Assembly: GCA_050247075.1 (NCBI GenBank) | Contig: JBFWUW010000014.1 | Span: 41,279 to 105,278, forward strand | From: JBFWUW01 sp050247075 | GTDB lineage: Bacteria; Planctomycetota; Planctomycetia; Pirellulales; JBFWUW01 | Direction: 5' to 3' | Length of the DNA: 64,000 nt | Shown: piece by piece, positions 17,617 through 25,809 of the stretch | Layout: each line of letters starts with the position of its first letter | Position numbering within the stretch: the stretch's first letter is position 1 | Made by a program: the position numbers and the translations under genes | The notes under the pieces: model-generated | Database searches by the model: none | Seen by the model: the letters and a program-made list of their open reading frames with translations, nothing else | What the model was told of the DNA's origin: nothing

Positions 17617-20400
17617 ATGCGCAAACCTGGCCGCTCTGAAGATATTCAACGCACATCCCGATTTGAAGCCTGCGAAACGCGGCTGGTGATGACGGCCCAG
17701 CCTTTCGAGGCCGATCCCACGCTGCAGCTCGACACATCGACCTTCGATATGCCGGCGCCGGTCACCCAGGTGCAGCAATCGGCCTTGGCCCAAACCGGCT
17801 GGACGCAAGCCCAAAGCGAGTACGGATTCAACGGCGCCGGGCAAACGGTGGTGGTGATCGACACGGGCATTGCCTACGACCATTACGCCCTGGGGGGGGG
17901 CTTTGGAGCGGGCTACCGCGTGGTCGGCGGTTGGGACTTTGCCGAGAATGACGCCAACCCCTACGACGACGGCCCGCTCGGTTCGCACGGCTCGCATGTG
18001 GCGGGCATCATCGGCTCTAGCGATGCCAACAACCAGGGTGTGGCCAGTGGTGTCGATCTGGTTTCGCTGCGCGTCTTCACCGATATGGGGGAGAGCAACT
18101 TTGGCTGGATCGAGCAGGCCTTGCAGTGGGTGCATAACAATCGCAATTCGTTCGCCAACCCGATCACCACGGTCAACATCTCGATTGGCACCAATTGGAA
18201 TTCCACCAATGTCCCCAATTGGTCGATCCTGGAGAATGAGTTTGCCCAGCTCAAGGCCGACGGCATTTTTATCTCCGTGGCGGCGGGCAACTCCTTCCAG
18301 CAATTCAAATCGACCGGACTAAGCTACCCGGCCGCCAGCCCTTACGTGGTGCCGGTGATGTCGGTCGATGCCAACGGCAATCTCAGTTCGTTCAGCCAGC
18401 GCGATACGCGGGCCATCGCCGCGCCGGGCGAAAGAATCACCAGCACGGTGCCCGACTATCGCGGCAATCAAAATACGCGGGCCGACGACTTCGTGTCGTA
18501 CTCCGGCACCAGCATGGCCGCGCCCTACCTGGCGGGGGCCAGCACGCTGGTCCGCCAGGCCTATGCCTTCATGGGCAACGGCAATGTCAACCAAGACACG
18601 ATCAACAACCTGATGCGGAGCACGGCCGATTCGGTATTCGATCCGATCACCGGGCAGAGCTATTTGCGGCTGAATGTCGACCGGGCGCTCGACGCCATCA
18701 TGCCGGTGGACGAGTACGGCGATACCGCGGCCACGGCGGCCAGGCTAGGCAGCATCCTGGAGGGGACGCGCAGTGTGTCGGGCGTCATTGGCAAGCTCAA
18801 CGACCAGGACTTCTTCACCTTTACCGCCGACAAGACCGGCAGCCTGACCGTCTCGACCGACGTGCTGCGCGGGGCAATGCGGGCCGGCTATACGTTGAAC
18901 GGGGCCACCGGCACCATCAGCGGCAACAGCATCACGTTCAATGTGCAAGCGGGCCAGTCCTATACGTTGGGCTTGGCCGGCAACAATGCCTTGGGCTTCT
19001 ATAAGCTGAACTTCAACCTCAAGGCGGCGGCCACGCCATCGGGCCCCGCCACGGTCAATTGGGGCACGATCGAGCAAAAGCAATTCCTCGGCCAGCAGAT
19101 GGGGCCAAGCAACCAGTTTGCCATCAATGCGGTACGCGATGGCATCTTGACGGTGCAGGCTTCGTTCCAACATGCCGCCGGCAATGTGGACTTTGTGATC
19201 GTCAATGGCGCTGGCCAGGTAATTGGCTCCAGCGCGTCGCTGACCAACCAAGAACGGATCGATGTCACCGTGAAGGCGGGCCAGACCGTCTACTTGCGGG
19301 CCATTGGCCAAAACAGCAATGTCGATTTGATTGTCACCAACCTGGTCAGCCTGTCGGGCAACCAGGTGACGGTCAACGGAACCGCGGGCAACGACAGCTT
19401 TGCCTTTACGGGCGGTGCCAACAATACGGCCACCGTAAACGGGGTCAGCTACTCGTTTGGTGCCGGACAAAAGTCCTTCAACTTCGTGGGCCGCGGCGGC
19501 GTGGACAGCGCTTCGTTCACCGGGAGCGCCGGCTACGATCGGGCGGTCTTTCAGCCGGGCTCGGTTTCGTTGAGCGGCGATAATTACAGTGTGGCTTCCA
19601 GCGGCATGGCGAATGTCGTGGTCGACGGCGGCGCCGGTTACAATTCATCGGTCTTCTACGATTCAGCGGGAGTAGACACGTTCACCGCTTCCCCCACCGA
19701 GGCGAATCTGTCGGGTTCTGGTTTTAACAACACGGCTCGCGGCTTCGCGGTGGTCAAAGCCTACAGCCGAGGCGGCGCGGATCGCGCGGTGTTGTATGAC
19801 TCCGAGGGGCACGATACGCTGGTGGCCCGCCCCAACGAAAGCCGGCTGACCGGAGTTGGTTTTGACATTGCCGCGGCCAATTTTGGCTACGTGCAGGTCG
19901 TGGCCAGAGGCGGTTATGACAGCGCCCTGTTCTACGATTCAGCCGGTACAGACAATTACGTGGGCAATGCCGGCCAGTCGTGGCTCAGCGGCAGCGGTTA
20001 CTCCATCGTGGCCAGCAATTTCGAGCGCGTCCGCGTCTACGGCACGACCGGTACCAACGTGGCCACATACACCCCGCCGGCCGGTGCATCCGTTGCTAGC
20101 GGGCAGAACTTCTTCCGCGCAGTCGGCGGCGGCAGTGACATCATCATCTACAACTTTGGATTAGCCCGCGTGCAGTCGGCTTCCGTCTCGACAACCGGCG
20201 TGAGCTCGCTGAGTGTCGACGCGCAGCCCGCGGTTGCCGGCAACAGCATCACGGCCCGTTGGAATGAAGCCCAGCAAGCGGCCTTTGCCCAGTGGGCTCA
20301 GGAGTTGCAACGGCAGTCAGCCTGGAATTTTGGCAATGACTTCGCCGGCGAACTAGCGGCCGTCGATTCGTACTTCCGGCGGCTGGGCCGGGGGCGATAG
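17617..20400 (+). CDS. Large secreted S8 subtilase with C-terminal Asp/Gly-rich repeats
   Basis: A 927-residue protein from ATG 17617. The N-terminal box SRFEACETRLVM resembles the planctomycete FEPLEDRRLL-type export motif, which replaces a standard signal peptide in many large extracellular proteins. The subtilase catalytic residues are Asp82 (VVVIDTGIA), His124 (GSHGSHVAGI), Asn225 (SVAAGNS) and Ser299 (YSGTSMAAP). A beta-rich region follows (residues ~370-600), then about four degenerate repeats of ~60 residues with YDSAGVDTF, YDSEGHDTL and YDSAGTDNY cores (roughly 19485-20040). The repeats may bind calcium or polysaccharide (inference). Likely a cell-surface or extracellular protease. 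Confidence 0.9.
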   Translation: MRKPGRSEDIQRTSRFEACETRLVMTAQPFEADPTLQLDTSTFDMPAPVTQVQQSALAQTGWTQAQSEYGFNGAGQTVVVIDTGIAYDHYALGGGFGAGYRVVGGWDFAENDANPYDDGPLGSHGSHVAGIIGSSDANNQGVASGVDLVSLRVFTDMGESNFGWIEQALQWVHNNRNSFANPITTVNISIGTNWNSTNVPNWSILENEFAQLKADGIFISVAAGNSFQQFKSTGLSYPAASPYVVPVMSVDANGNLSSFSQRDTRAIAAPGERITSTVPDYRGNQNTRADDFVSYSGTSMAAPYLAGASTLVRQAYAFMGNGNVNQDTINNLMRSTADSVFDPITGQSYLRLNVDRALDAIMPVDEYGDTAATAARLGSILEGTRSVSGVIGKLNDQDFFTFTADKTGSLTVSTDVLRGAMRAGYTLNGATGTISGNSITFNVQAGQSYTLGLAGNNALGFYKLNFNLKAAATPSGPATVNWGTIEQKQFLGQQMGPSNQFAINAVRDGILTVQASFQHAAGNVDFVIVNGAGQVIGSSASLTNQERIDVTVKAGQTVYLRAIGQNSNVDLIVTNLVSLSGNQVTVNGTAGNDSFAFTGGANNTATVNGVSYSFGAGQKSFNFVGRGGVDSASFTGSAGYDRAVFQPGSVSLSGDNYSVASSGMANVVVDGGAGYNSSVFYDSAGVDTFTASPTEANLSGSGFNNTARGFAVVKAYSRGGADRAVLYDSEGHDTLVARPNESRLTGVGFDIAAANFGYVQVVARGGYDSALFYDSAGTDNYVGNAGQSWLSGSGYSIVASNFERVRVYGTTGTNVATYTPPAGASVASGQNFFRAVGGGSDIIIYNFGLARVQSASVSTTGVSSLSVDAQPAVAGNSITARWNEAQQAAFAQWAQELQRQSAWNFGNDFAGELAAVDSYFRRLGRGR

Positions 20401-20509
20401 CATCTGGCACTAGCTGGCACCAAATCGGCGGCCGATCGGCCTTGAAGCTTCCCCACGGTTCCTGTACTGTTCCGCCCCATTTCCACAGGGGTCATCCGGG
20501 AACCGCATC

Positions 20510-21367
20510 ATGCCGTGCTGGCGTTCATTCGTTCTCATGCTGGGTATGTTTTGCACCGCGCCTGCCTGGGGGCAGGGCTATTTTCCCGCGCCTGAAATTC
20601 CTGAGTTGATCGGGCCGGGCTCGGTGTTGAACGATACCGAGATCATCCCCAAGCCCGATCCCGCCGAGACGATTGTCTTTGAGGCGGCTCCGGTTGAACC
20701 GCCACCCCCCCCGCCTAAGATCTGGTCGGGTTCGGTCGATGCCGGCTTGAACGGTTCCGAAGGGAACAGCCGGGTTTTTAACTTCCGCGTGAATGCCTCG
20801 GCCAAGCGAGAGACCGATGCGACGGTCTTGAACCTCAAATTGAACTACGTAAATACCGCCAACAACGGCAATCAGACCGTCAACCGCGTGTTTTTTGACG
20901 GACGGAACGAATGGAAACTGGCCGACTCGCCGTGGTCGATCTATATCCATGAAACAACCGAATTCGACGAGTTTCGGGCGTTTGATTTTCGGGTCACGGC
21001 CGATGCCGGTCTGGCCTATCAGTTCATCAAGAACGACCGGACTTCGCTTAGTGGCCGGTTTGGTCCCGGTGCCGCGCGCGAGTTTGGCGGGCCGGACAAC
21101 CGCGTTACGCCCGAACTGGTTTTTGGCGGCGCGTTGGATCATCAACTGACCAAGCGGCAAAAGATTACCTTGACGGTCGATTACTTTCCCAGCGTCCTGG
21201 ACTTTATTGACTACCGCATCAATTCGCAATTGGCCTGGACGCTGCTGATCGACGAGGCCAACAGCCTGAGCCTGAAGCTCTCGCTGGTCGATCGCTACGA
21301 CAGCACGCCCCAGTCGTTCAAGGCGAACGACCTGGACTATGCAGCCACGATCTTGTGGCAGTTTTAG
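20510..21367 (+). CDS. DUF481 family outer-membrane beta-barrel protein
   Basis: A 285-residue protein with a signal peptide ending WG-QG at about residue 24. A Pro-rich linker (PVEPPPPPPK) precedes the barrel: WSGSVDAGLNGSEGNSRVFN is the typical first strand of DUF481 (putative salt-induced outer membrane protein), followed by alternating amphipathic strands and ending with an aromatic residue (LWQF), as outer-membrane barrels do. Function of the family is unknown. It is 109 bases downstream of the subtilase gene on the same strand. Confidence 0.85.
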   Translation: MPCWRSFVLMLGMFCTAPAWGQGYFPAPEIPELIGPGSVLNDTEIIPKPDPAETIVFEAAPVEPPPPPPKIWSGSVDAGLNGSEGNSRVFNFRVNASAKRETDATVLNLKLNYVNTANNGNQTVNRVFFDGRNEWKLADSPWSIYIHETTEFDEFRAFDFRVTADAGLAYQFIKNDRTSLSGRFGPGAAREFGGPDNRVTPELVFGGALDHQLTKRQKITLTVDYFPSVLDFIDYRINSQLAWTLLIDEANSLSLKLSLVDRYDSTPQSFKANDLDYAATILWQF

Positions 21368-21677
21368 GGCCGTCTGCCAGGGAGCGCGGATCTACCCCAT
21401 CGGAGCCGAATCCTACAGCCTCGGCGTTGGAAACGCCTCCTACAAATCCCATCGGCGTTGGAAACGCCTCCTACGGCGGGTGGCTGGGTCAGCAGCGAAG
21501 CGAATGGCGAGAGCGGATTGATTTTCCAACCGGGTTGTCCTGGGGCGGCGTCCATCGGATTTTTTGGTTGGAATGCAACTCCGCTGGGCCTTCCCGGTGG
21601 TCAGACGCCAGCCACCCTTCACCCCAGCCAGCCGCGAGTCCGAGCGCAGCTAGCACGACTGTTACCAATTCTGGCTG
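21368..21677. other. Spacer between convergent genes, with two family A arms
   Basis: About 310 bases between the DUF481 gene and the acyltransferase gene. It contains two family A arms in the same orientation (21420-21444 and 21451-21474); the remainder shows nothing recognisable. Confidence 0.6.
21420..21474. repeat. Family A arms in tandem (GTTTCCAAC type)
   Basis: Two arms in direct orientation, each ending CGCCTCCTAC, with 6 nt between. A degenerate third arm (ATCGGAGCCGAATCCTACAG) lies just upstream, so this may be a rearranged pair. Confidence 0.85.
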
Positions 21678-22403
21678 TCAAGACTCATTAGAACGCGAAG
21701 CCCCCAGGCGGCATTGTTTCCGGTGCCGCCGCGCCGCCGCGTGGCAATCGCGAATGCGGCGTTCTACTTCCTCGACCAGTTCGCGCTCGTCGTATTGGTC
21801 GAGTTCCTCCGGCCACAGCGGCGGCCCAAACTGCACATGGATCACGCCGCGGCCCGGATACTTTTGCTGACGAGGCCAGGCCTGGTACGCACCGTCAATC
21901 GCCACCGGCAATAAGGGCACCCCGGCACGCCGCGCCAAGGCGCTAAAGCCCGGCTTGAGCGGGGCGACCTCTCCGTCGGGTGAGCGGGTTCCCTCCGGAA
22001 AAATCAGCACCAGTTCACCCCGTTTGAGCCGTTTGAGCGTCTCTTTCAGGCCAGCCAGCCCCAGGCCCTCGCGGTCGATGGGGATGGCGTCGAGCGAGTT
22101 AATCAACCAGCGAAAGGGAGGAAACCGAAACAACGTGTCCCGAGCCAGGTAATTGATGCGGCGGTCGATGCACAGCCCCAGCAGCGGCGGATCGATGTGG
22201 CTTTGATGGTTGGAAAGGATCAGCACGCCGCCGGTTGCCGGAATATGCTCGCGGCCCCACCACCGCAGCCGGTAGATGGCCACCGCCCCCAAACGCAAAA
22301 AGACTCGCATGAAGCGATACCATAGCCGCTTGGCCAAAGAACGCTTGAACGGCGTCTTGGACTTGCTCGCCTTGGCGGCCGGTTGTTGCGCGGTGGTGGT
22401 CAT
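21678..22403 (-). CDS. 1-acyl-sn-glycerol-3-phosphate acyltransferase-like protein (PlsC family)
   Basis: A 241-residue protein with the acyltransferase motifs ILSNHQSHIDP (NH-x4-D, residues ~79-89) and LIFPEGTRSPDGE (second motif). An N-terminal hydrophobic stretch anchors it to the membrane. It would acylate lysophosphatidic acid in phospholipid synthesis. The gene follows cmk by 32 bases on the same strand, the cmk-plsC order found in many bacteria, so an operon is likely. Confidence 0.9.
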   Translation of the reverse strand: MTTTAQQPAAKASKSKTPFKRSLAKRLWYRFMRVFLRLGAVAIYRLRWWGREHIPATGGVLILSNHQSHIDPPLLGLCIDRRINYLARDTLFRFPPFRWLINSLDAIPIDREGLGLAGLKETLKRLKRGELVLIFPEGTRSPDGEVAPLKPGFSALARRAGVPLLPVAIDGAYQAWPRQQKYPGRGVIHVQFGPPLWPEELDQYDERELVEEVERRIRDCHAAARRHRKQCRLGASRSNES

Positions 22404-22435
22404 GCCGAGAAGCTGCTTTCGGGATTCATCATCGT

Positions 22436-23092
22436 TTAGTTCCCCGCCATTCTAGCTCGCACGATGGCCTCCAGGCGATCAACAACCTCGTGCGGCTGTA
22501 GCCCATCGGTGGAAAACTCCAAGGCGTCGTCGGCCTTGATCAGCGGTCCCATGGCGCGGGCTGCATCGCTTCGGTCACGTTCGTACTGATCCGCCAAGAC
22601 TTGCTCAAAGGGCACATCCTCGCCGCGGGCGGCAAGATCCAGCCTTCTGCGCCGGGCACGTTCCTCTGGGCTGGCGACCAGAAAAATCTTGCATTCCGCA
22701 TGGGGAAAGACCACGGTTCCTTGATCGCGGCCTTCCGTCACGACATGGGCATCACCCACCGCGCGGCGCTGCCGTTCGACCAGCGTGGCCCGCACGCCAG
22801 AGTTGCTAGCGGCAAAGCGGGTGACCTTGGTGATAGCCCCCGTGCGGATTTCGCGGGTGACATCCTCGCCATCCAGCAGCACGGCGGTTTCCGTGACGGA
22901 AATCTCCAATCCATCGGCCAGTTCGGCCAAGGCCTGCGGCTGGTCCCAGGGCAACCCGCGTCGCACGGCGGCCAGCGCCACGGCGCGGTACATGGCCCCC
23001 GTGTCCAAGAAGCGAAACCCCAGCCGGCGGGCCAGTTCTCGGGCCGTGCTGCTCTTTCCGGCACCGGCTGGGCCGTCGATAGTCACAATCAT
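22436..23092 (-). CDS. cmk: Cytidylate kinase
   Basis: A 218-residue protein with the P-loop IDGPAGAGKSS at the N-terminus, FLDTGAMYRAVA for CMP binding, TEGRDQGTVVFP and the lid region RARRRRLDL. It phosphorylates CMP and dCMP. Length and motif order match the family. It is the first gene of a probable two-gene unit with the downstream acyltransferase. Confidence 0.95.
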   Translation of the reverse strand: MIVTIDGPAGAGKSSTARELARRLGFRFLDTGAMYRAVALAAVRRGLPWDQPQALAELADGLEISVTETAVLLDGEDVTREIRTGAITKVTRFAASNSGVRATLVERQRRAVGDAHVVTEGRDQGTVVFPHAECKIFLVASPEERARRRRLDLAARGEDVPFEQVLADQYERDRSDAARAMGPLIKADDALEFSTDGLQPHEVVDRLEAIVRARMAGN

Positions 23093-23231
23093 AGGGAAAT
23101 CGGCCGCACGGCAAGAAAGCGCCGGGCGGGCAATACAACGTGGAAGCGCCTGGCAGTTAGACCGAAGTTAAGCCACGAAAGCCCCTCTGGCAACGGGCGA
23201 AGCCGCCAAATGGTCCGGTTTTCGACGTAAG

Positions 23232-23316
23232 CGCGGGAGGCGTTTCTAACTCGGAGGGAGCATGTAGGAGGCGTTTCCAACGCCGATGTTCGTAGGGGTC
23301 GCCTCTGACGGCGACA
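23232..23316. repeat. Family A cluster (one good arm and two diverged arms)
   Basis: A complete arm TGTAGGAGGCGTTTCC... lies at 23263-23287, a degenerate one at about 23232-23252, and a variant GTAGGGGTCGCC...GGCGAC at 23291-23316 whose stem bases differ but still pair. It lies between cmk and the DUF6268-type gene. Confidence 0.75.
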
Positions 23317-23322
23317 ATCGGC

Positions 23323-24483
23323 TCAAAACATCAACCGATATTGGGCCGTCAAGAAGACGCCCGGCGCCACGCCGATATGGTCGTTGTCGCGGTCGGCATA
23401 GGTCCGCCCGTTGAAGAAGTAGCGGTCGAAAGCGTAGCCCGTCCCCAATTCCACCACGCCCAGGGCGGGCAGTTTGTAGCGGACCACGGCCGAAAGCGTC
23501 TGCGCGTAGGCGTAGAACCGCTCGAGCTGGTCGGTGCGGTCGACCAAGAAATAGGCTTCGCTGGCCCAATCATACGACAGATACAATGTAAAGGGGCCGC
23601 CGCAGACCGTCCAACCGGCCAAGGCGTGCACGGTGGTCACGGGCAAGTACGACAGTTCGAAATGGATCACGTCGGAAGGCCGCCAGTAGACCTGAAACGG
23701 AATGCCGACATTCAACAGCAAGTCGTCGTCCGCTTGCCATTGATAGGCCACGCCCGGAAAAGGGTACGGAAACTGCGACAGGTTGGAGTACAACACCGAA
23801 AACAACCAGGCGTTGGCACCGCTGGTCGGCACGCGCAGATACGAGGCGAACGTGACCGTGGCCTCATTGATGGAATGGAACGGCCGGTCGCTGGCCGAGC
23901 CGCCCGTCAGCAGCACGCCGGCGGTCCAATCGTTGTCCCAATGGTACGATGCGAGCCCCCCCACGGCGATATTCCACACGCTATCGGGAAACGGTCGGCC
24001 GCTATTGGGAAAGATCGCATCGGTATTAAATTGCACATTCCGCGCACCGGCCGTCACCACCACACGGTCTTCTTCCTCGTCGCCGGTCCAGACGGGTGCG
24101 CCCGCCAGCAAGCTTTGACGAAACACGCCAAGTTGCGTATTGCCGGAACGCTGGTCGGGAATCCAAGTGGCCGAATAACTCAGGGGGCTGGCGTCGGCGT
24201 TGCCAATGATCCCCAGAATTCGTCCAAAGCCGCACGTTTGGCCCACGCCATGCGTTCCATCGCGAAAGTCGAGTTGGCTTGCCATTGGCGGATCGATAAA
24301 CACCGTGTCCCCATTGCCCGGGGGTGCCAGCAGCGGCCCTTGCTGCCGCCAGGCAAAGGGATCTTCGTCAAACACCACCGGCGGCAATCGATCTGTCTGC
24401 TGTGCCCGCGCCAGCAACGGCAGTCCCGCCAGCAGGCAGCAGCCGAGCAGGCAGCGTGTCAAATAGGGAAAGCATTGGGACAT
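23323..24483 (-). CDS. DUF6268-type outer-membrane beta-barrel protein
   Basis: A 386-residue protein with a signal peptide (CLLGCCLLAGLPLLARAQ). It resembles planctomycete DUF6268 proteins: a short Pro-rich N-terminus, then alternating aromatic/Gly strands (SYSATWIP, SYHWDNDWTAG, YLPVTTVHALAG) and a C-terminal strand ending YRLMF, the aromatic end required for outer-membrane insertion. Function unknown; the fold suggests a porin-like barrel. Family naming is from memory. Confidence 0.7.
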   Translation of the reverse strand: MSQCFPYLTRCLLGCCLLAGLPLLARAQQTDRLPPVVFDEDPFAWRQQGPLLAPPGNGDTVFIDPPMASQLDFRDGTHGVGQTCGFGRILGIIGNADASPLSYSATWIPDQRSGNTQLGVFRQSLLAGAPVWTGDEEEDRVVVTAGARNVQFNTDAIFPNSGRPFPDSVWNIAVGGLASYHWDNDWTAGVLLTGGSASDRPFHSINEATVTFASYLRVPTSGANAWLFSVLYSNLSQFPYPFPGVAYQWQADDDLLLNVGIPFQVYWRPSDVIHFELSYLPVTTVHALAGWTVCGGPFTLYLSYDWASEAYFLVDRTDQLERFYAYAQTLSAVVRYKLPALGVVELGTGYAFDRYFFNGRTYADRDNDHIGVAPGVFLTAQYRLMF

Positions 24484-24706
24484 GGCTTACCGAACGCTTG
24501 GGTCCGCTCGAAGCGCGCACCGCTACCGCGAGCACAATTTTCCAGAGAGGAAATACCAGATCGTCCGATTCCGCCGATAGCCCAAAATGCCGCAATACGG
24601 AATTTGATGGCGATACTGCCAGTGTTGAATTCTCCTTGGCTCGCGAAGCTCCGCCCGGTCGCCCCCGATTGTCCACCACGGGCCTTATGTTCCGCATCCG
24701 CATGAC

Positions 24707-25462
24707 TCAGGGTCCGGCTTGGATGGCAAAGTGATGCGTTCCTGGAGCCAGTTCCGTGGGCAACGCAACCGGTTTCCCTTGTTGAGTTACAACCGCGTCC
24801 CGGAACCCAACCGTCTTAAATAGGACCGTCTGACCGGTTTCAACCCTCGCTTCCAGCCTAAGTGGTTTCAGTGAGCCTTCAGCACGAAGGTGGACAACGG
24901 GGTCGAAATCTGGCGGTCGAGGGAGGTGCATGGGTTCCAGGGGAGCGTGCCATTCCACGAGAGTGTGCGTCTCGATTTTTCCCCGCGCGGAACGAGAAGC
25001 CGAACCGTGGCCGGTGCCGGGTCCACCGGCTACGCCCCAACTCAACGCATCTAAACCCTCTTTTTCGGAAAAGATCAGAACGACGGAAGGGGTGTAAGCG
25101 AGTATCGCACGCGAGTTTCGAGAAGCCTCAATGAGCAAAAGAAATGGAAGCAAGTAGACGATCAGCATGGCGAAAAGAACGGCTCCCATTGCTCCCCATT
25201 GCCGTCCGCGGGACCAGCGGCGGAATGCACCTCTCTTCATCCAAACGCCGAGCGGAGCGGCGATACCGGCGACGCCCAGTACGACCGCGGCCAGCGCGGC
25301 CAGCGTTCGCGAGTGATAAAGATGCGGAAACGATTCATCGAAGAAAATCCAAACCTGCGAAAGCCCAAAGATTACCGGCAAACCAGCGATGGCCAACGTG
25401 AGAAGCCAGATCGGCTGAAAGCGATTGGGCGCGGAATCAAGAGACAGATCGGTGCTGGACAT
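24707..25462 (-). CDS. Hypothetical membrane protein
   Basis: A 251-residue protein if ATG 25462 is used; upstream ATGs at 25543 and 25597 are possible. Three hydrophobic segments occupy the first ~130 residues (LLTLAIAGLPVIFGLSQVW, ALAAVVLGVAGIAAPLGVW, GAVLFAMLIVYLLPFLLLI). The C-terminal half is a soluble beta-rich domain. No family recognised. It is divergent from the 928-residue orphan gene. Confidence 0.6.
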   Translation of the reverse strand: MSSTDLSLDSAPNRFQPIWLLTLAIAGLPVIFGLSQVWIFFDESFPHLYHSRTLAALAAVVLGVAGIAAPLGVWMKRGAFRRWSRGRQWGAMGAVLFAMLIVYLLPFLLLIEASRNSRAILAYTPSVVLIFSEKEGLDALSWGVAGGPGTGHGSASRSARGKIETHTLVEWHAPLEPMHLPRPPDFDPVVHLRAEGSLKPLRLEARVETGQTVLFKTVGFRDAVVTQQGKPVALPTELAPGTHHFAIQAGP

Positions 25463-25809
25463 GGCGGAGTGCCTTTGAATGGCCGTACCAAGAAACGTCA
25501 ATAAAGAGAAGAATTCCTGATTTGCGGTGTTTCGTTTAGGCATGACATTTTGAACATCTGGGCCTAAGCCGTTTGTTCGATACTCGCTTCGCGGCAAAAC
25601 ACTGCCGCAGTTTGGCGGCGAGGCATGGGGTTGTCAATTTTGTTGTGTCATACCGACTCGCTCATTGCTCCATCGGTGCCTGTGGATACCGCCCCAGGGT
25701 GCCAGCCTTGGCAAAACTGGCTATAATTGGTTGACTGAATTCTTGGCAGTTCCGCAAACTTATTCGCCGCGCGAACGTGCCCGGAGATTTGCCCTTGGGA
25801 GATCGATCT

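Noticed and set aside
23341..24705. Long plus-strand open frame opposite the DUF6268-type gene
   Set aside because: Product is Arg/His/Gly-rich without hydrophobic or structural periodicity; it mirrors a good signal-peptide and barrel gene on the minus strand.
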